From Misgurnus anguillicaudatus (lineage: Eukaryota; Chordata; Actinopteri; Cypriniformes; Cobitidae), in contig NC_073361.2 in the NCBI RefSeq assembly GCF_027580225.2, positions 31,947,501-32,011,500 on the forward strand: a stretch of 64,000 nucleotides of DNA, in the 5' to 3' direction. The notes under the pieces were generated by a model. That model was not told the origin of the DNA and searched no databases. It saw nothing but the letters and a program-made list of their open reading frames with translations. Made by a program: the position numbers and the translations under genes. Within the stretch, counting starts at the first letter, position 1. Every line of letters starts with the position of its first letter. Positions 19,161 through 33,153 of this stretch are shown here, piece by piece.

Positions 19161-22100
19161 TTTGTGTATTTGTTGTTTTTCCAGCACTGTGTTATAAAGT
19201 CAGACTGTTATAAACACACAGAGTACTGAAGCGTGTGATGAGATGTAAAGCAGTGATCAGACTTTACTAAACCTCTTGAGAGCATCATGGTCATGATAAC
19301 TAGATGTGTTGTAGCCCCCCCTACTGACAGCATTGAGAATTTAAAATAATATCATCAAATGTGATCAAATATGAGTGGGTTCATGCTGCATTTTTTACAG
19401 TGAGTTAGTAAATAATTGTTGTGAACTTGTTTAATTAATCCAAAAGTCCATTACAACCTCACAAAACATTACCTGTCTCATATGCCAAAAAATAAATTTC
19501 TCTGGAACAAAATATAATTTAAGTATATAATACATTTTGTTGAAATTAAAGCTTAATTTAATATTTTTTATTCATAATATATTTATTTTTCAACTATATT
19601 TCAAAATAGACAAAAAATTTCTATATATATGTATATGTATATGTATGTGAAACATACATTTCAAGATATACTTCAGCACACTGTAAAAAAATTATTTGCT
19701 GTCTTATTTTTTGTTACATTTTTTGTTGATTAAGTCATTTCAACTTAAAATTATTTACCTTGACTAGTGATGAGTTTTTATAACTTGTAAAATGAAGTTG
19801 ACTTATTTTAACAATATTTTATAAGTTGTAGTAAATAACAGTAAGTTGAAATGACGGAGTTGAAACCATTTTTTTTGTTGTATATTTTGAAATATATTTA
19901 AAATGATATTTGAAAATATATTTTTGTCATATGGGGTGACTCCACACAAACACTGAGCTTCATTTAATCTGCTGCAATATCAGAATTTGTTCAGTAAACT
20001 CACAGATTTAATGATGTTTTATTAATAAAGTTCAGGAGGAACACTTTAAATAATCTAACTAATCACCTTGTTATTGTGACCAGCTGTCAATAATCATCAA
20101 TCAGATGTTCACCTGATCAGCATTAATGGAAACTTATATAGGAACCCTCTTAACAATGACTTCAGAAATATATCTTGTGTATAATAAAATTATATTACAA
20201 ATATAAGAATATAAAACATATAGACTAAAGTATTATATGTGTGTAAACACGGCTATACTCAAAGGCTGAACAATATCAGTTATGTTTGTTTATTTCATTA
20301 GTGAGACAGATATCACAGCTCAATGAATCAGTTAGAGACTTTATGTGAAGTATAAGAAAGAAACAGATCCAGAAAACATCAAGGGTCTGAATTTAAATTT
20401 ATTTCATAGAAAGCACAGCATCAGATACTGTAAACCATCTCAGAGACTTTCTGAACTCTCAGAAACACATTTCATCATACATCTGTGTACATAAATGATG
20501 CAGTGTAACACTGACAGCTGTTCTCAGAACAGTCCAATGATGCACTTTAATGAGCTTTATAATTAACATTGAACAGAGTCACGAGTCATTTCTGCCATCC
20601 ATCATACAGCAGAGAAAATATCAAACTTAATGCTGCTAGTACATTATTACAGCCATAAATATGAGTCAGTCCATCACTCTCAAATATATACAAGAGTCCA
20701 CAATATACATATAATACAATAAATATCATCAAAATCATTCATAAAACATTGAAATGAACAGCAACTGACAATACAGCACTGCTGATGGGCAACATATACA
20801 AACTAAACATGAAATAGTTTTGATCTTTCATTGGGGAAATACAGAAAATCACATCAACTAATTTATTTAGACATGATTTAATAAAAATAATGCATTATAC
20901 AGCAGTGGCTCTCAAACTGGTGGTGTGTTGTTGTTCCAGGGAAGAAACATTTTATAAAATACATTAATTTATCAATGATGTTTATTTAAACCTCAGATAA
21001 ATAAAGCTACTAACCAACAGCACTACATTGTATAATTTAATATGTTTTGTTTAATTCAAACTTTAAGTTTTGTAATGTTTAATATGTCATAAAATTTCTT
21101 TGGGGTACCACTAAAGGATTCACTGACTGTACACAAGGGGTGGGGGGCGCACGCTGAAAAAGTTTAAGCAGCACTGACCTACAGTATTGATTAGGATGTT
21201 GATAAATTAATGAAGTGACACATGTAAGGGTTTTGTAAAGAAGTGATTCGGGCCGTTTATCGTTCATCTATTTTGTAGAATTGATTTTTTTCTTGTCAGT
21301 TTATTTTTCTTGTTTGGATAGATGATGTCTCTCTCTAAAGGTTTAGTGTATAAATCTTCATTAACACAATCATTCATTCATTATAAAGCAACAATGAAGT
21401 TGAGATATATGAACATTTTAAATGATATCTTCAACACATAAAAACCATTGGGGCAAGTAAGAGGTGTAAATGTTTAAGATTTGAGTTGGCACACGGTTGA
21501 TGAGATTTAGTATTAAAAACATGTCTGTCATTTTCACCTCCACCCATTCAAAGCTGATGAGAGCTAAAATATGACTTCTGGTTATAGTAAAAAAAGTCTG
21601 GATTATTTGTTTTAAGCTTCATGAGTATACTGCTGTAAACCATCCTGTCTGAGAAGATTTTATTATAAATCATCATAAATTCAAAGCAGCACAACAAATA
21701 CTACTATGCTGTTACCTATTATTGTACTTTAAATTTAAATAAATCAACATAATTTATTATTGAGAATGGAATTATTTTTAATAAAGTAAAATAAAAGCCT
21801 ATAAACAGTACTATAAATAAGCTTGACTTTTTATGTGCATGAATTCTTATTTCTTGATTTAAGAAAACAAACGGCTCAGAAATTCTGAAAGCTTTTATGA
21901 CCTGGTAAGTCTTGATGTTAAATGTTTAAGTGTTTCTTATTAGGGGTTTTATTAAAATGATTGCTTTTTTTAATCTACTTAAACTGAATTTTCACCAAAG
22001 GCAGAGCGCTAAAAACCCTTTAAACTATAAAGTCTTTAATGTGATCATTGAAACATTCATGTGTGTTTGCATGCACTGCCCATCAGAAGAATAAAGACCT

Positions 22101-23585
22101 CACATTCATGTAGTTTTAATGTCCAGTTGTAATGTTTTCCACAGATTCATGTCAAGTGACTTAAACATACAGCAGGTGTGACTTCAGTTAAATGTCTTCT
22201 GTTCAATTATTCATGACAAACATCTAAACGTCATCTTTACATCTGAAGCAGCTTTCAAAACATCTCAAGATAATAAAACAGCATTTAACTCATCAAAACT
22301 ATTGAGAATCTGTCACACTAAAATCCCCCAATAGAAAGAAAATAAAATAATTTTGCATAAAGAAATTGAATTATTTTATTAGATTTTAGGGTGAAACATG
22401 ACCCAGTGAGATTCATCCACTCATGATATTCAGTCCCTAAAACACAACATTCAATCTAAAAGCATCATTCACAGACAGATCATGAATAACATCAAGAAGA
22501 AAGAGGAATCATCTGACACATTCAAATAAATATGAGATGACACGCTTAATATTATTAAGATATAAACAGAGATATGTTTTAAGTTAATTATTCTCAATCT
22601 TTTGTCCTACAGAGATGTTTTTTACTTGTACAGTGCTTAACAGATTTATTAGATCACTCGTCTAAAGATCATCCAGCATCATGAAGTGTTTTAATGTCAA
22701 CTCTTTCCTTTTATGAAAGTTCACGATGTTCCATTATTTTGAAATTCACTTTTGAGTTTGAGTCGGCACATTCAACCATTAAAACTTATTTAAGCCATTA
22801 AAACTGTGATGCAAACCTTACATTGGGTTGATTAAATTTGTTAAGCACTGTTTATGTTTCATAATTTATGCATCCCACATGTTGATGAGAGTAATTGTGT
22901 CTGAAGTGTTGTTTGTGTTTGACTTTTATATGATCGTGAGATCACAGTGGATGAGTTTCAGATGTAATATATTAATGCCTATTTCTGTCTCAAAAGACAT
23001 ACTGTATACTTCATAATGTGATGTAAAACATTCAGGAAAATAATAAATACATCCCTACACTGCACAGAGCATCTTTACAGTAATGTACACCAAGCAGCAA
23101 ATAAAAAAACATACAACATATACAGCCATGTATTTAATTTAACAGTACAAATAAAAAAGTAATTCTGCAAAATATTTTATCATTAGGGTGTAAAAGAGCC
23201 ATCATGACACAGTGAGCAGTCCCACAGTGATATAATACAGACAGCAGATACACAATCTGTCTTTACTGAGATGTTACACTGAACAGATTTAAATCAATTA
23301 ATTAAACTCTGCAGCAACATTAAGCTCTGCAAGACATCTTGTTTAAGACTAAAAACAGTTCAAAAGAAAGGGTATGATTAAAAAAACACATAACCATAAT
23401 AATTGTTGTTATTACTTTTGTCCACGTACACACCGCAACATTTGGAAGTGACACAACCATATTTAAATAAAAATATTTCAGTGTGCGTATAAAAATTGTC
23501 ACTCTTGCACGTTTACTGTAAACAGATCTTTTAATCCAAAGCGACTTACATTGCATGACATGTTTTACTGTAACTTATGACTCGG
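19161..23585. other. Non-coding region between V3 and gfod1, part 1
   Basis: AT-rich and without convincing coding exons on either strand. It contains a MITE-like segment at 19679-19880 and a short SINE-like piece at 23510-23560 (CCAAAGCGACTTACATTGCA). No other feature is supported. Confidence 0.6.
19679..19880. mobile_element. Short MITE-like element
   Basis: Starts ACACTGTAAAAAAATTATTTG and ends near ACCATTTTTTTTGTTGT. AAGTCATTTCAACTTAAAAT and AAGTTGAAATGACGGAGTT are mirrored inside. About 200 bp, no coding capacity. Confidence 0.5.
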
Positions 23586-24710
23586 GACGGCCACGAGAAA
23601 CTACATTAAAGATTCGAGAAGAAACTACACTGAAGATTGCTGGAAGAAATTACAGTAAAGATTGGTTAGAGAAACTCCAATAAAATTAGAGGGTCCTACA
23701 TTGAAATTACAGTAAACTATAGTTTTTTCCAGCAATATTTCTACAGTAAACTACAGCAAAGATTGCTGGGTACTACAGTGATATTACAGTAAACTACAGT
23801 AAAGATTACGGGGAGAAACTACAGTAATCTACAGAATAGATTAGAGAAGAAATTACAGTAAAGATTGGTTAGAGAAACTCCAGTATAAATTCGTGAGTTC
23901 TATATTGAAAATTCCAGTTCCAACTAAAGTAAGACTGCTGGGAGAAACTACACAAAAGACTGCTAAGTACTACAGTAAGATTACAGTAAACTGCAGTAAA
24001 GACTGGTTGGAGAAACTACAGTAAACTGCAGGAAAGATTGCTGGGTACTACAGTAAGATTACAGTACACTACAGTAAAGGTTGCTGGGAGAAACTACAGT
24101 AAACCACAGTAAAGACTGGTTGAAGAAACTACAGTAAACTACAGTAAAGATTGCTGGGAAATACAGTAAGATTACAGTAGGGATGGGACGATTACCGGTT
24201 TCACGATTAACCACGATAAAATGTCCTGACGATTAGTATTATCGTTTAAAATGTAATTACCTTTACAATTACAAGCGTGTTTGATTACTGTGATTTTGAA
24301 AACTTGCTGTAAATCCTGTCCAGCCAGAATCAGTTTGACGCAGGCGTGCACATGCAACATAGTTTTTTGCACAAGAAGACATTTAAGGGATAATGTATTG
24401 TATTCATTCATGGTAAACTTATTAGACATATATTTTTTTTACAAGAGAAATAATTTCAGGGACATGACATATTTAATTGTGATTTTCAAAAAAAAAAAAA
24501 AAAAAAAATCAGTGTGTGTCAGTTCTTTTTTAACATTTCCATCTCATTTTAACAAAACCATGATAATATTGATAACCGTGATAACTTTGGTCACTATAAT
24601 CATGATATTAAATTTTTATACCGTCCCATCCCTAGATTACAGTATACTACAGTAAAGGTTGCTGGGAGAAACTACAGTAAACTACAGTATAGATTGGTTA
24701 GAGAAATTTC
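23586..24710. repeat. Degenerate tandem array of CTACAGTAAA units
   Basis: Many imperfect copies of a roughly 30-60 bp unit built from CTACAGTAAACTACAGTAAA, GATTGCTGGG and GAGAAACTACAGTAA. The array is split by a hAT MITE at 24178-24634. Confidence 0.9.
24178..24634. mobile_element. hAT-type MITE with 8-bp target duplication
   Basis: Ends TAGGGATGGGACG and CGTCCCATCCCTA are inverted repeats. GATTACAG lies immediately outside both ends (24170-24177 and 24635-24642), a perfect 8-bp duplication as made by hAT transposases. 457 bp, no transposase; contains a 20-base A run. Confidence 0.9.
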
Positions 24711-25976
24711 CGTAAAGATCTAAACTCACACAATGTTTCTGTGATATTGCGTCATCTCAAACATCTGGATGAAAGTGACATCACTGCATTATTAACTAGT
24801 TGTTCGTGTTGCTTCTGTACACAAACATTTAATGAATTTTTCAAGAGTAATTTCACAATACAGTGTGTACAGAACCAGCATGTTATCTGCAGTGTGTACG
24901 TGGCTCTCTAGAACAAAAACTGATTCAGGGATGAAATTATCCATTGACAGTAAAGCACATTATAAAGCTTAAAAACAAATCAATGTGACAATATGAATGA
25001 ACTCACGATACAGGCATCATATATTCAGAGTGACAGCACACATTCATGACAGTCTAGCACCTTAAACATTTTCAATAATAACTTTATATTAAATAGCCCT
25101 CGAGAAAGTGCAGCGTTCTGAAACAGTTTAAAACAGCGACTCCCAATCTGCCACCCAAACACTGATCTCAGGTCAGTTCAGACTGACTCACACACAGAAG
25201 AAATAAAATCCAACTAACTGTGTAATTGTGTAGAATTATGATACCACACACTTGTCAATTTTTATTAAGGAGAAAATGATTCCTACGTCCTTTTGATTTT
25301 AACGTTAAAAGCGGATTATATGAACTACGTCAGAGAAACGTTTACATGCGAGTCATTCACCGTTTTACTGTAATTTTTATGTCATTTAAAAAAATGTAGG
25401 CATATGTAGTTCTTCTTATTATTAAAATCTTTGATGTAACGGAGAGTTTTGTTGTCTCTGTATGCTAAAGAGTGTTGCTGCTGTGTTCGGTCGCCTGGAT
25501 GTCCAATATTGGTCCTGAAACAAAACAGCTCGGGTTTACGACTCTGAATCGTTCAGGCGGAAAATGAATGGATGTAAAACTACAATACACTTACACTCAA
25601 ATGACCCAAAATGTCTTATTGCAGCTCATACAGATGCTGAGACTGTACATACACGGTTTGAACCAGACTGAAGCGATATGCTTTGCGTTTCGTCTACCTC
25701 GTACTACACAAAACAGCATTTTTTTCAAAGAGTGTTAGTGCAGATTTCATGCATGTCCAAACACTGGATGACTGCTAGAGTTTATATTCACATGAATACG
25801 TAAAACACTCTCATGCTAACACAAGATCTGAGCTCAGACGAACAATGCCAAACAAATTGGTACCATTAAACTTAAGCCATACTGAAGAGCACGACTGGAT
25901 TACAATGTTTGTTTCACTGCGATATAAATACAGACATGTCACAGGAACAAAGACCTTGTGTTGCTTATCTAGACAG
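24711..25976. other. Non-coding region 3' of gfod1
   Basis: No exon or clear repeat was identified. It may include distal 3' UTR of gfod1 if a more distant poly(A) site is used. Confidence 0.4.
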
Positions 25977-26286
25977 ATTTATTGCATACTTGACTACTTG
26001 ACCGGTGGGTCTCTAAGAGCCCCAACAATGGACTTTTGTAACCACTGGTCTACACACACACACACATACGCACATATTACAAAAACACAGGAGATGCAAT
26101 GAAGCCCAAACCGAAGTCTTTGCAACGCATATTTCACTGTTAGCATGCGTTCAGTGTGTCGTATACCCAGTAGACATCTCTCCAACTTGTGAATCCAACT
26201 TTCTTTTACCTCTTGAACATTTTTCCTGCTTTCTTGCATTTTCCCAACCTTTTTTCTCCAACTGTAGGTGAATCCGTTGAGATGCA
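25977..26286 (-). other. gfod1: gfod1 3' UTR (minimal)
   Basis: Follows the stop at 26287-26289. The first AATAAA on the minus strand is at about 25977-25982. A longer UTR is possible. A short CA repeat lies near 26052-26066. Confidence 0.5.
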
Positions 26287-27209
26287 TTAACAGTACAGTG
26301 ACATCCTGCTGCGTCGCATGGCCTCGCTGATCAGGTAGGCGGGGCTTATCTCCGGTTCTTCTGTCATCACAACAATGTTCTGCCACTCGCCACACTGATT
26401 GGACTTTTTAATCGTGTCTACAACACAAAGCGCGTACAGACAATCCTCAAAGGTGGCGGCCATCGTAAGCGGCCGACCGTCCCACGTGCGACGATCCTCT
26501 TGGTCCTGAAAGGCCTGCCGTACCGCCTGAACCATGCAGATGGTGCCTGTGAGGTACGGAGATGGGATGTCCCGGAACGCCTTGTCAGGCAAAGATGCGT
26601 TTCCCATGGACGTGTCATCCTTCAACAGCAGCTCCTGACCGCCTTCGCCGTCGTTCTTTTGTCCGTACAAGTCCGTCCCGCTCACCCTCAGCCTACCGGC
26701 CGTTCCCACGACCACCACCTCCTGACGAAACTCACCAGGGACGTTAAAGTTGAGCGTGACCGTGCAGCAAGCGCCTCCGTCCAACACCATCTGAAACGTG
26801 CAGAAGTCGTCGCTGGTGATTTGTCGGATGCCTCGGATGTGGTCGGTCTGCTTGACGAAGGTCTTTAGGAAGCCGTGCACCTTCGCTGCACGCCGGCCGG
26901 TCAGAAACGTCAGCAGGTCGATGATGTAGCTGCCCACCGAGTGAAGTCCACCTCCGCCCATCAGGTCGTCACAGCTCCAGTTGTATTTCTTGCCGAGTAG
27001 ACTGCCGGCGTGCACCTGCGCCTCGCAGACCAGCAGCTCCCCTACGTAACCTTCTTCCAACAACTCCTTCATGCGGACGAAAGCGGGGAGGAAGCGTAGA
27101 ACGTTACCCATGATGCTCAGCAGCTTAGGGTAGTACTGCGCCGCTGACATCATTTGGAAGGCGTCCAGGGGCGTTGCCGTCCGGTCACATATTACGTTTT
27201 TTCCAATAC
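26287..27209 (-). CDS. gfod1: gfod1 exon 2 (Gfo/Idh/MocA-family oxidoreductase domain-containing 1)
   Basis: Terminal coding exon (923 bp) after acceptor CTCGTAG, phase 1. It encodes [18 protein letters not shown], then [39 protein letters not shown] and [16 protein letters not shown], ending [12 protein letters not shown]. With exon 1 the protein is 391 residues, matching the roughly 390-residue vertebrate GFOD1. The N-terminal part holds the dinucleotide-binding Rossmann fold and this exon supplies the rest plus the C-terminal alpha/beta domain of the family; the substrate and reaction are not established. No stop or frameshift is seen. The antisense frames over this exon are shadows. Confidence 0.97.
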
Positions 27210-28365
27210 CTACGAGAAGAACAACTTATTTTAAAAGATTTGCATTTGGCTAATTTGAGTATGTGTAACAAATAAAACATCTTGAATCACAAAACTTTCA
27301 TATATACACTCATATATTCAGTCTGCCGCCATGTTGGATGGATGTCCTTTAAACCTATTGTTTTGTACCGGGATGCTGGTCATTCAGCCATCAAAACACA
27401 TAAATCACATCATTTGACAAATTTCCACAAGACAAGAACCTCAGAAAACATCCATTGTTAAAATTCGAAGGGACATATAAGGGACATTCGAATAGCACAT
27501 TCTGTACATAATCTGTTTTCGATATTAGCCTGTTGGCTAATCGCTAATTTTTCATGTTGTAAGCATGTTTACTTTTCTTTTAAACACAAATATAGTGCAA
27601 TGATACAATATTTTATGACATCAACTAAGTATACATTTCCAGTTTGTATAGATCATTGTGTTTTCTCCATTATTTTTTTCCAAGATATGAACATTGACAA
27701 AACCCCATATGAACCCCCAAAGTGGTGTACAATGAATGCCACAATGCCTTGTGCTCTGGTAATCTGTATGAATTGGAGATATGTACTTACTTAAATGACT
27801 ATATTAGTGTTTTAAGGAAAAGTAAACATGCGTACAACATGAGAAATTAGCGATTAGCCAACATGCTAATAACAAAACAGATTTTATGTACACATTGCAC
27901 TGCTCTTATCTCAAAATAAGGTCATGTGTTCTTTTCATTTTAACAATCCATGATTTCTGAGTTTCTTGTCTTGTGGAAATTTGTAAAACGATGTATTTTC
28001 TATGTTTTGATGGCTAAATGAGCAGCATCCTGATACAAAACAACAGGTTTAAAGGGGACGCTCTGGACGTCCATCCCTCACAATCCTCGGTTTAAAATCA
28101 ACATGGCAGCGGACTGAATAAAGTCTATTAGGACACAAAGTGGGCATAGCGAGTGATTTTATTCTCTATTGGGCAATGCGGGGGAAGAAGGGAAGGATTG
28201 AAGCCACATGACATTTAAAGAGCTCAAATCAAACTTTCATTGCATTACTTCTGCATTCCTGTAGAGGGCAAACTTTTCCTAAATATTAATTTAAGAAGTG
28301 ACTTAGCTAGCTTCAGAGTAGAAATATTATAAATGTGTGATGAGATAAACACTTATGATGAATAC

Positions 28366-28636
28366 TTAAAGGGATAGTTCACCCAAAAATGAAACTTCTG
28401 TCATCGTTTACTCAGTGTCATGGTACAAACCGTTCATGAGCCCCATTCACTTCCATTGTATTCTTTATTTCTACTATGAAAGTGAATGGGGATTCTGATC
28501 GGTTTTGGTTACAAACATTCCTCAAAATATCTTCATTCTTGTTCTTCAGAACATAGAAATGTATACAGGTCTATATCAACATGAGAGTGGTTAAATGATG
28601 ACAGAATTTTTATTTTTGGGTGAACTATCCCTTTAA
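28366..28636. mobile_element. TTAAAGGGATAGTTCACCC MITE, copy 1
   Basis: Perfect inverted ends TTAAAGGGATAGTTCACCC and GGGTGAACTATCCCTTTAA, 271 bp, flanked by TTAA on both sides as part of the ends. This repeat is very common in cyprinid genomes. A second copy is at 46548-46909. Confidence 0.88.
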
Positions 28637-29104
28637 CTTACTTTGTATATTATAATTCAATTGCATTAGATGTATTATACTAATAAAGGTGGTGAATCTG
28701 ACCAAATCTGACCAGAAACTCAAGCTAGGATGCACATAATCTTAATGTGACTACACCAACTAACTGATATTTAAACTAACTGATATTTAAACTAACTGGT
28801 ATAGCTGGTTTAATAAGCAAGATGGCCAGCAGAGGGATTGGAATGTTCACCTTCATCACATAACCTGTTTGTTCCTGAAGAGCCTGTTTGATGAAGAAAT
28901 GTGTCTACTGCATGTCAGCTAACAGACTGATTACGTACAGATGAAATTAACATATACTGTATAAATACATTTATTATATATTTATATACATCATTTATAG
29001 AAAATTATGTATCCAGGAACTCCCTACCGCATATATAATCACTCAGACTATAACATTACTGAGAGAGAGAGATAGATAGCGTGTGTGGATGTTAATGCTT
29101 TGCA

Positions 29105-30200
29105 GTTCTTCTCTCTCAACAGCACTAAAGCACATGATACATGCACAAACACACAAACGCAAACACGCATGCAAGTGCAAACACACGCAAACGCGCACAA
29201 ACGTACACACAGACAGACACGCATGCACGCAAACGCACAAGCAAGTGCAAACACACGCAAACGCGCACAAACATACACACAGACAGACGCATGCACGCAA
29301 ACGCACACACACAAACGCACAAGCAAGTGCAAATGCACGCAAACACGCAAATGCACAAGCAAGTGCAAATGCGCACAAAGACACACACAAACACACACAC
29401 AAGCACGTCTAAACGCATGCAAACACGCACGCACACACACAAATGCACAAGCAAGTGCAAACGCATGCAAACACATGCATGCAAACGCACAAGTAAGTGC
29501 AAACACACACAATTGTGCACACACACTCACAGACACCCACACGCATGCACGCAAACGCACACGCACAAGCAAGTGCAAACGCACATATTCGCGCACAAAG
29601 ACACACACAAACACACAAGCAAGTGCAAACGCACGCAAACGCACAAACAATTGCAAACTAGTGATGCACCGATGTATCGACCACCGATATTATCGGACGA
29701 TTTTTGATGAATTTGAAACCATCGGCATATCGGCAATAGCACGAGACAGGCCGATACCGATTGTTTATTAATTAACTGCATAAAGAAATCCATTATATGT
29801 AAAAAATTAGTTAATGTTGTTAATAAAATAAATGCTGAATAGCAAAAACCACATTTGAAGGTTGTCATGCTGTTTTATTATATTTGTTTTAATTTGTGCC
29901 TCTCTTATTATGTTGGTCAGTTGAATGTTAATTAGATTCAATCCATGTTCAGTAAAAATAATTTGATGCAGAAATAAACTAGCTAATAGACCAACTGTAT
30001 AGTATTGTATACAAGTGTTTAATGTCGGTATCGACATCAGTATCGGCCAGAAGCTGTCTGTTTAAATCGGAATCCGTATCGGCCCAAAAAAATCCTATCG
30101 GTGCATCCCTAGTGCAAACATGCGCAAATGCATGCAAACACACAACCAGACGCATACACGCAAACGCACGCACCCAAACGCACACAAAAACACACACAGT
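29105..30200. repeat. CA-rich minisatellite (CACAAACGCA/AAGCAAGTGCAAA), interrupted
   Basis: Variable arrays of ACGCAAACGCACAAGCAAGTG words run from 29105 to 29658 and resume at 30112-30200 after a hAT MITE. Several overlapping open frames on both strands arise from this and are not genes. Confidence 0.92.
29659..30111. mobile_element. hAT-type MITE inserted in the CA-rich array
   Basis: Ends TAGTGATGCACCGAT and ATCGGTGCATCCCTA are inverted repeats. The flanking 8 bp are TTGCAAAC and GTGCAAAC (7 of 8 identical). 453 bp with repeated ATCGGCATATCGG-like words, no transposase. Confidence 0.88.
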
Positions 30201-31175
30201 GTTCAGTGTTATGTCATATGACAGCTATTGTAAACGATATTTCAATATTTATTCACCAAAAATAAATATTTGATTTGTGATGCACTTGTAAGTCATACCT
30301 GTGGATTATACTGTATTAACTGTGTTCACTTAGACAAGCAAACATCATTTCTCATCAAAAAATTTCTGATGATCTGAAACTGTAATTCACACCAAAGCCC
30401 AAACATCTACCTAACAATGCAGTAAATCAACTCATAACACTTCAGTGAACACGTAACAACAGACAGACTGAAGCATCACGACTTCTGGTGTTAGTGACGA
30501 GTCAATCAAATCAGTCAAAATAAAACATCAACACAATGTCCTGAAGAGCTTTACAATAAGTGTATAAAATTATGACCGGTTTTGGTTGAGAATGATGAAT
30601 TATGTGTTTAATCTCAAAGCTCAGATTTAATGAAGTTTTATCTGAAATCATGAACTCAGCTTTAGATGAAAATCAAAAGTGAGACATTTAAATACAGCTT
30701 ATAAAAAGTTTGAAATGGAAATAAACATGAACTGCTTCGTTATTTTTTTGAAGTGGGTGAGATATTAATTGATTGTGAAGTCATTCAGTGGTTCTGCTCG
30801 GTTGAGATCATCAATGCTGTTATACAGTCAACGAATTTGATCGATTTAAACACTCAAGATCTTAATAGAGACTCAACACTGACAGAGATAGAAATGAGAC
30901 ATGAGAAGATAAAAAACCTACATAACACCTCATGATGAAACCCAAAGCATGTGTAAAGAGAAACAGAGAGAGTAAATGATGTTAAACACACCTGACCTGA
31001 CCCTGTTACCTGAGGGTTTAAAACATTAAAACCAAAAGCATCAACGTATAAGCGAGTAAAACAGGTTTGACTATGAGACGGAAACAGATTCCTTCAAACA
31101 GTCAATCAGTCTGATCTTACATTTACATTTTGTCTCAACCCGTGAATGAATTGATCTGTTGCATCACAACACATA

Positions 31176-31312
31176 ACATTCACATTTATTCATTTTGCCG
31201 GTGCATTTTCCAAAGCGACTTACAATGCATTTTATCAACATGTGTGTTCGCTAGGTTCAAACCCATGACCATTTGCACTGCTAAGGCAACGCTCTATCGC
31301 TAGTTTGACAAA
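31176..31312 (-). repeat. tRNA-derived SINE copy
   Basis: On the minus strand TAGCGATAGAGCG (A-box-like) and GGGTTTGAACC (B-box-like) precede the body GTAAGTCGCTTTGG. Similar copies are at 36597-36695, 52733-52851 and 62139-62283. These are SINE sequences, not tRNA genes: no cloverleaf 3' half is seen. Confidence 0.65.
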
Positions 31313-32066
31313 CATCTGTCTGTTATTCATGTCCTTAGAACAAACAAGTAATCGATAAAAATCGTTAATAAATTCCTTGTCAAACAATTTCATTTTTGAT
31401 TAGTTGGTCTGTGACTAACCACCCGCTTCATGCAGCTCGAACTGTGTCCTTATTATTAACTCATTCACCACCAGCCTTTTTGAGAAAAGTTCCCCACCTG
31501 CATTTTTGTGATTTTAACAAAAGTTTCACAAAATTCCTTGCAGGAAAAATTATCTTCTATAAATATACAAACATACAAATTATATCAAATTAAAGAACAC
31601 ACCCTCTGCTTTCAAACAAACAATAAACAAACAAACAAAATGGGGAAAAAACTTTTCATTATATATTTACTTTTTCCACTTAATTTAACTACTGAAATAT
31701 GGATATTTCTCTTCAAAAATACAACATTTTGAGCAAAAAGCTTAAAAAAATGCGTTTTTGTAAAGGAACTTATGTTAGAGATCAGACTCAGAATGACTAT
31801 CAAACATAAAGGCAGTTAAAATAAATCATTAAATCTTTTTAACTTCCGTTTTTGATAGATTCGGTTTGGCGCAATCTAGTGGATAAAAGCGGTATTACAC
31901 TTTCACTTTGAAATTCGTCCAGAAAGGCATATTTATTAGTTAAATATTAACTCATAATTGAAGAGATAACTCATCAATGGCGGTGAATGAGTTAAAGTCA
32001 GGAGCTGTTTCTTCATACAGGTCAAGCTGCGTGATCAAAGTCAGGCATGTGCTGCTGCTTCTCACC

Positions 32067-32242
32067 GTTGCCAGGTCCTTTCGGCTAAGTTCTGAATTTG
32101 GCTACTTTTAAACTGTTTCTGCAGATTGATGTTTTTCTGTGGGTTAGAGATCGAAGGATTTGGTTCATCAGTTGTTGGTTGCTTGCTTTTGGGCTAATTT
32201 TGAATAAACATTGGGCTGGTTTTGCTACACGGATCTGGCAAC
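32067..32242. mobile_element. Small element with GTTGCCAGGTCC ends
   Basis: GTTGCCAGGTCC at the left and GGATCTGGCAAC at the right are inverted repeats about 175 bp apart. No coding capacity. Confidence 0.4.
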
Positions 32243-32589
32243 CCGGACAGGACAATGACGGAAGCAAAAGCACAAAAGAACGTTGGCGAATAAGTTTAAT
32301 TTCCTTTAATATAAGTGAGATTGTTTAATTGTTTTTTTTTTTTTATTTTGACAAAACGCGTGATGCACATGGTTCACATGACGCAACAAACACATATTTT
32401 TAAAAACGCAAACAACACACATGACACTCCGAACACACAATTTGAATTTGCGTCCCTCTGAAGAGCAGTCATGAGCCGCTACTGCAAGCACATCTCTGAA
32501 GACTCAATTTGTTTTGTTTATGTTTTACTATTTAAAAGCTGCGAGAGTAATATTTGTTTTTAATTAATCAATTAAAAATAATAATAATC

Positions 32590-32633
32590 ACCCAATTAAT
32601 GGATTATGAAAATAATCGTTAGTTGCAGCCCTA
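32590..32633. mobile_element. hAT end fragment
   Basis: AAAATAATCGTTAGTTGCAGCCCTA resembles the right end of a hAT MITE. No matching left end (TAGGGCTGCAAC) was found nearby, so it is a solo end. Confidence 0.4.
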
Positions 32634-33079
32634 CAAAAGGGTCATGAACCATTCACATCTAACACACAGTGTTGTACATTTATTTAAGCAACACAGTATT
32701 AATTTATTGTTTGCTTATATATGATAAAATAGCACTTTAAAATGAATCAATCACATGTGTATAAGACTGAGAAATCATAAACGCAGCCCACAGCATCATA
32801 TAAGAGCTACAACGATAAAACAACAGCGAGAGCCATCTGACAGCCAGCAAGAAACCATTACTGAGATTAAATTACAAATCTCTGGAGAGACTGACTGTAC
32901 ACCAGTATACACACAACACACACATACAGCTTTATCACAAGACAAACAGAAATCTGTGATATACGTTGTGTAATAATTATGAATGTTTCATGTTGTCACT
33001 TGACAGTGAGCGACACATCAGATTTGTTTTCCTCAGGACACAACACAATGGTCTGAATCTACCATCAAATGCCAGGAAT

Positions 33080-33153
33080 AACATGCTTACATGAATACAT
33101 ACATGCATGCATACATACATACATACATACATGCATACATGCATGTACATGCA
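33080..33153. repeat. (ACATGCAT/ACAT)n simple repeat
   Basis: Tetranucleotide-based ACAT and GCAT units. Confidence 0.9.

Noticed and set aside
26418..26868. Frames on both strands over gfod1 exon 2 (up to 122 codons)
   Set aside because: Shadows of the gfod1 coding exon, without recognisable products.
29043..29868. Several 100-230 codon Cys- or Thr/Lys-rich frames
   Set aside because: Translations of the CA-rich minisatellite on both strands; low complexity, no domain.
31240..31312. Possible tRNA gene on the minus strand
   Set aside because: A- and B-box-like motifs are present, but the sequence continues into a SINE body and repeats at three other places; no complete cloverleaf.
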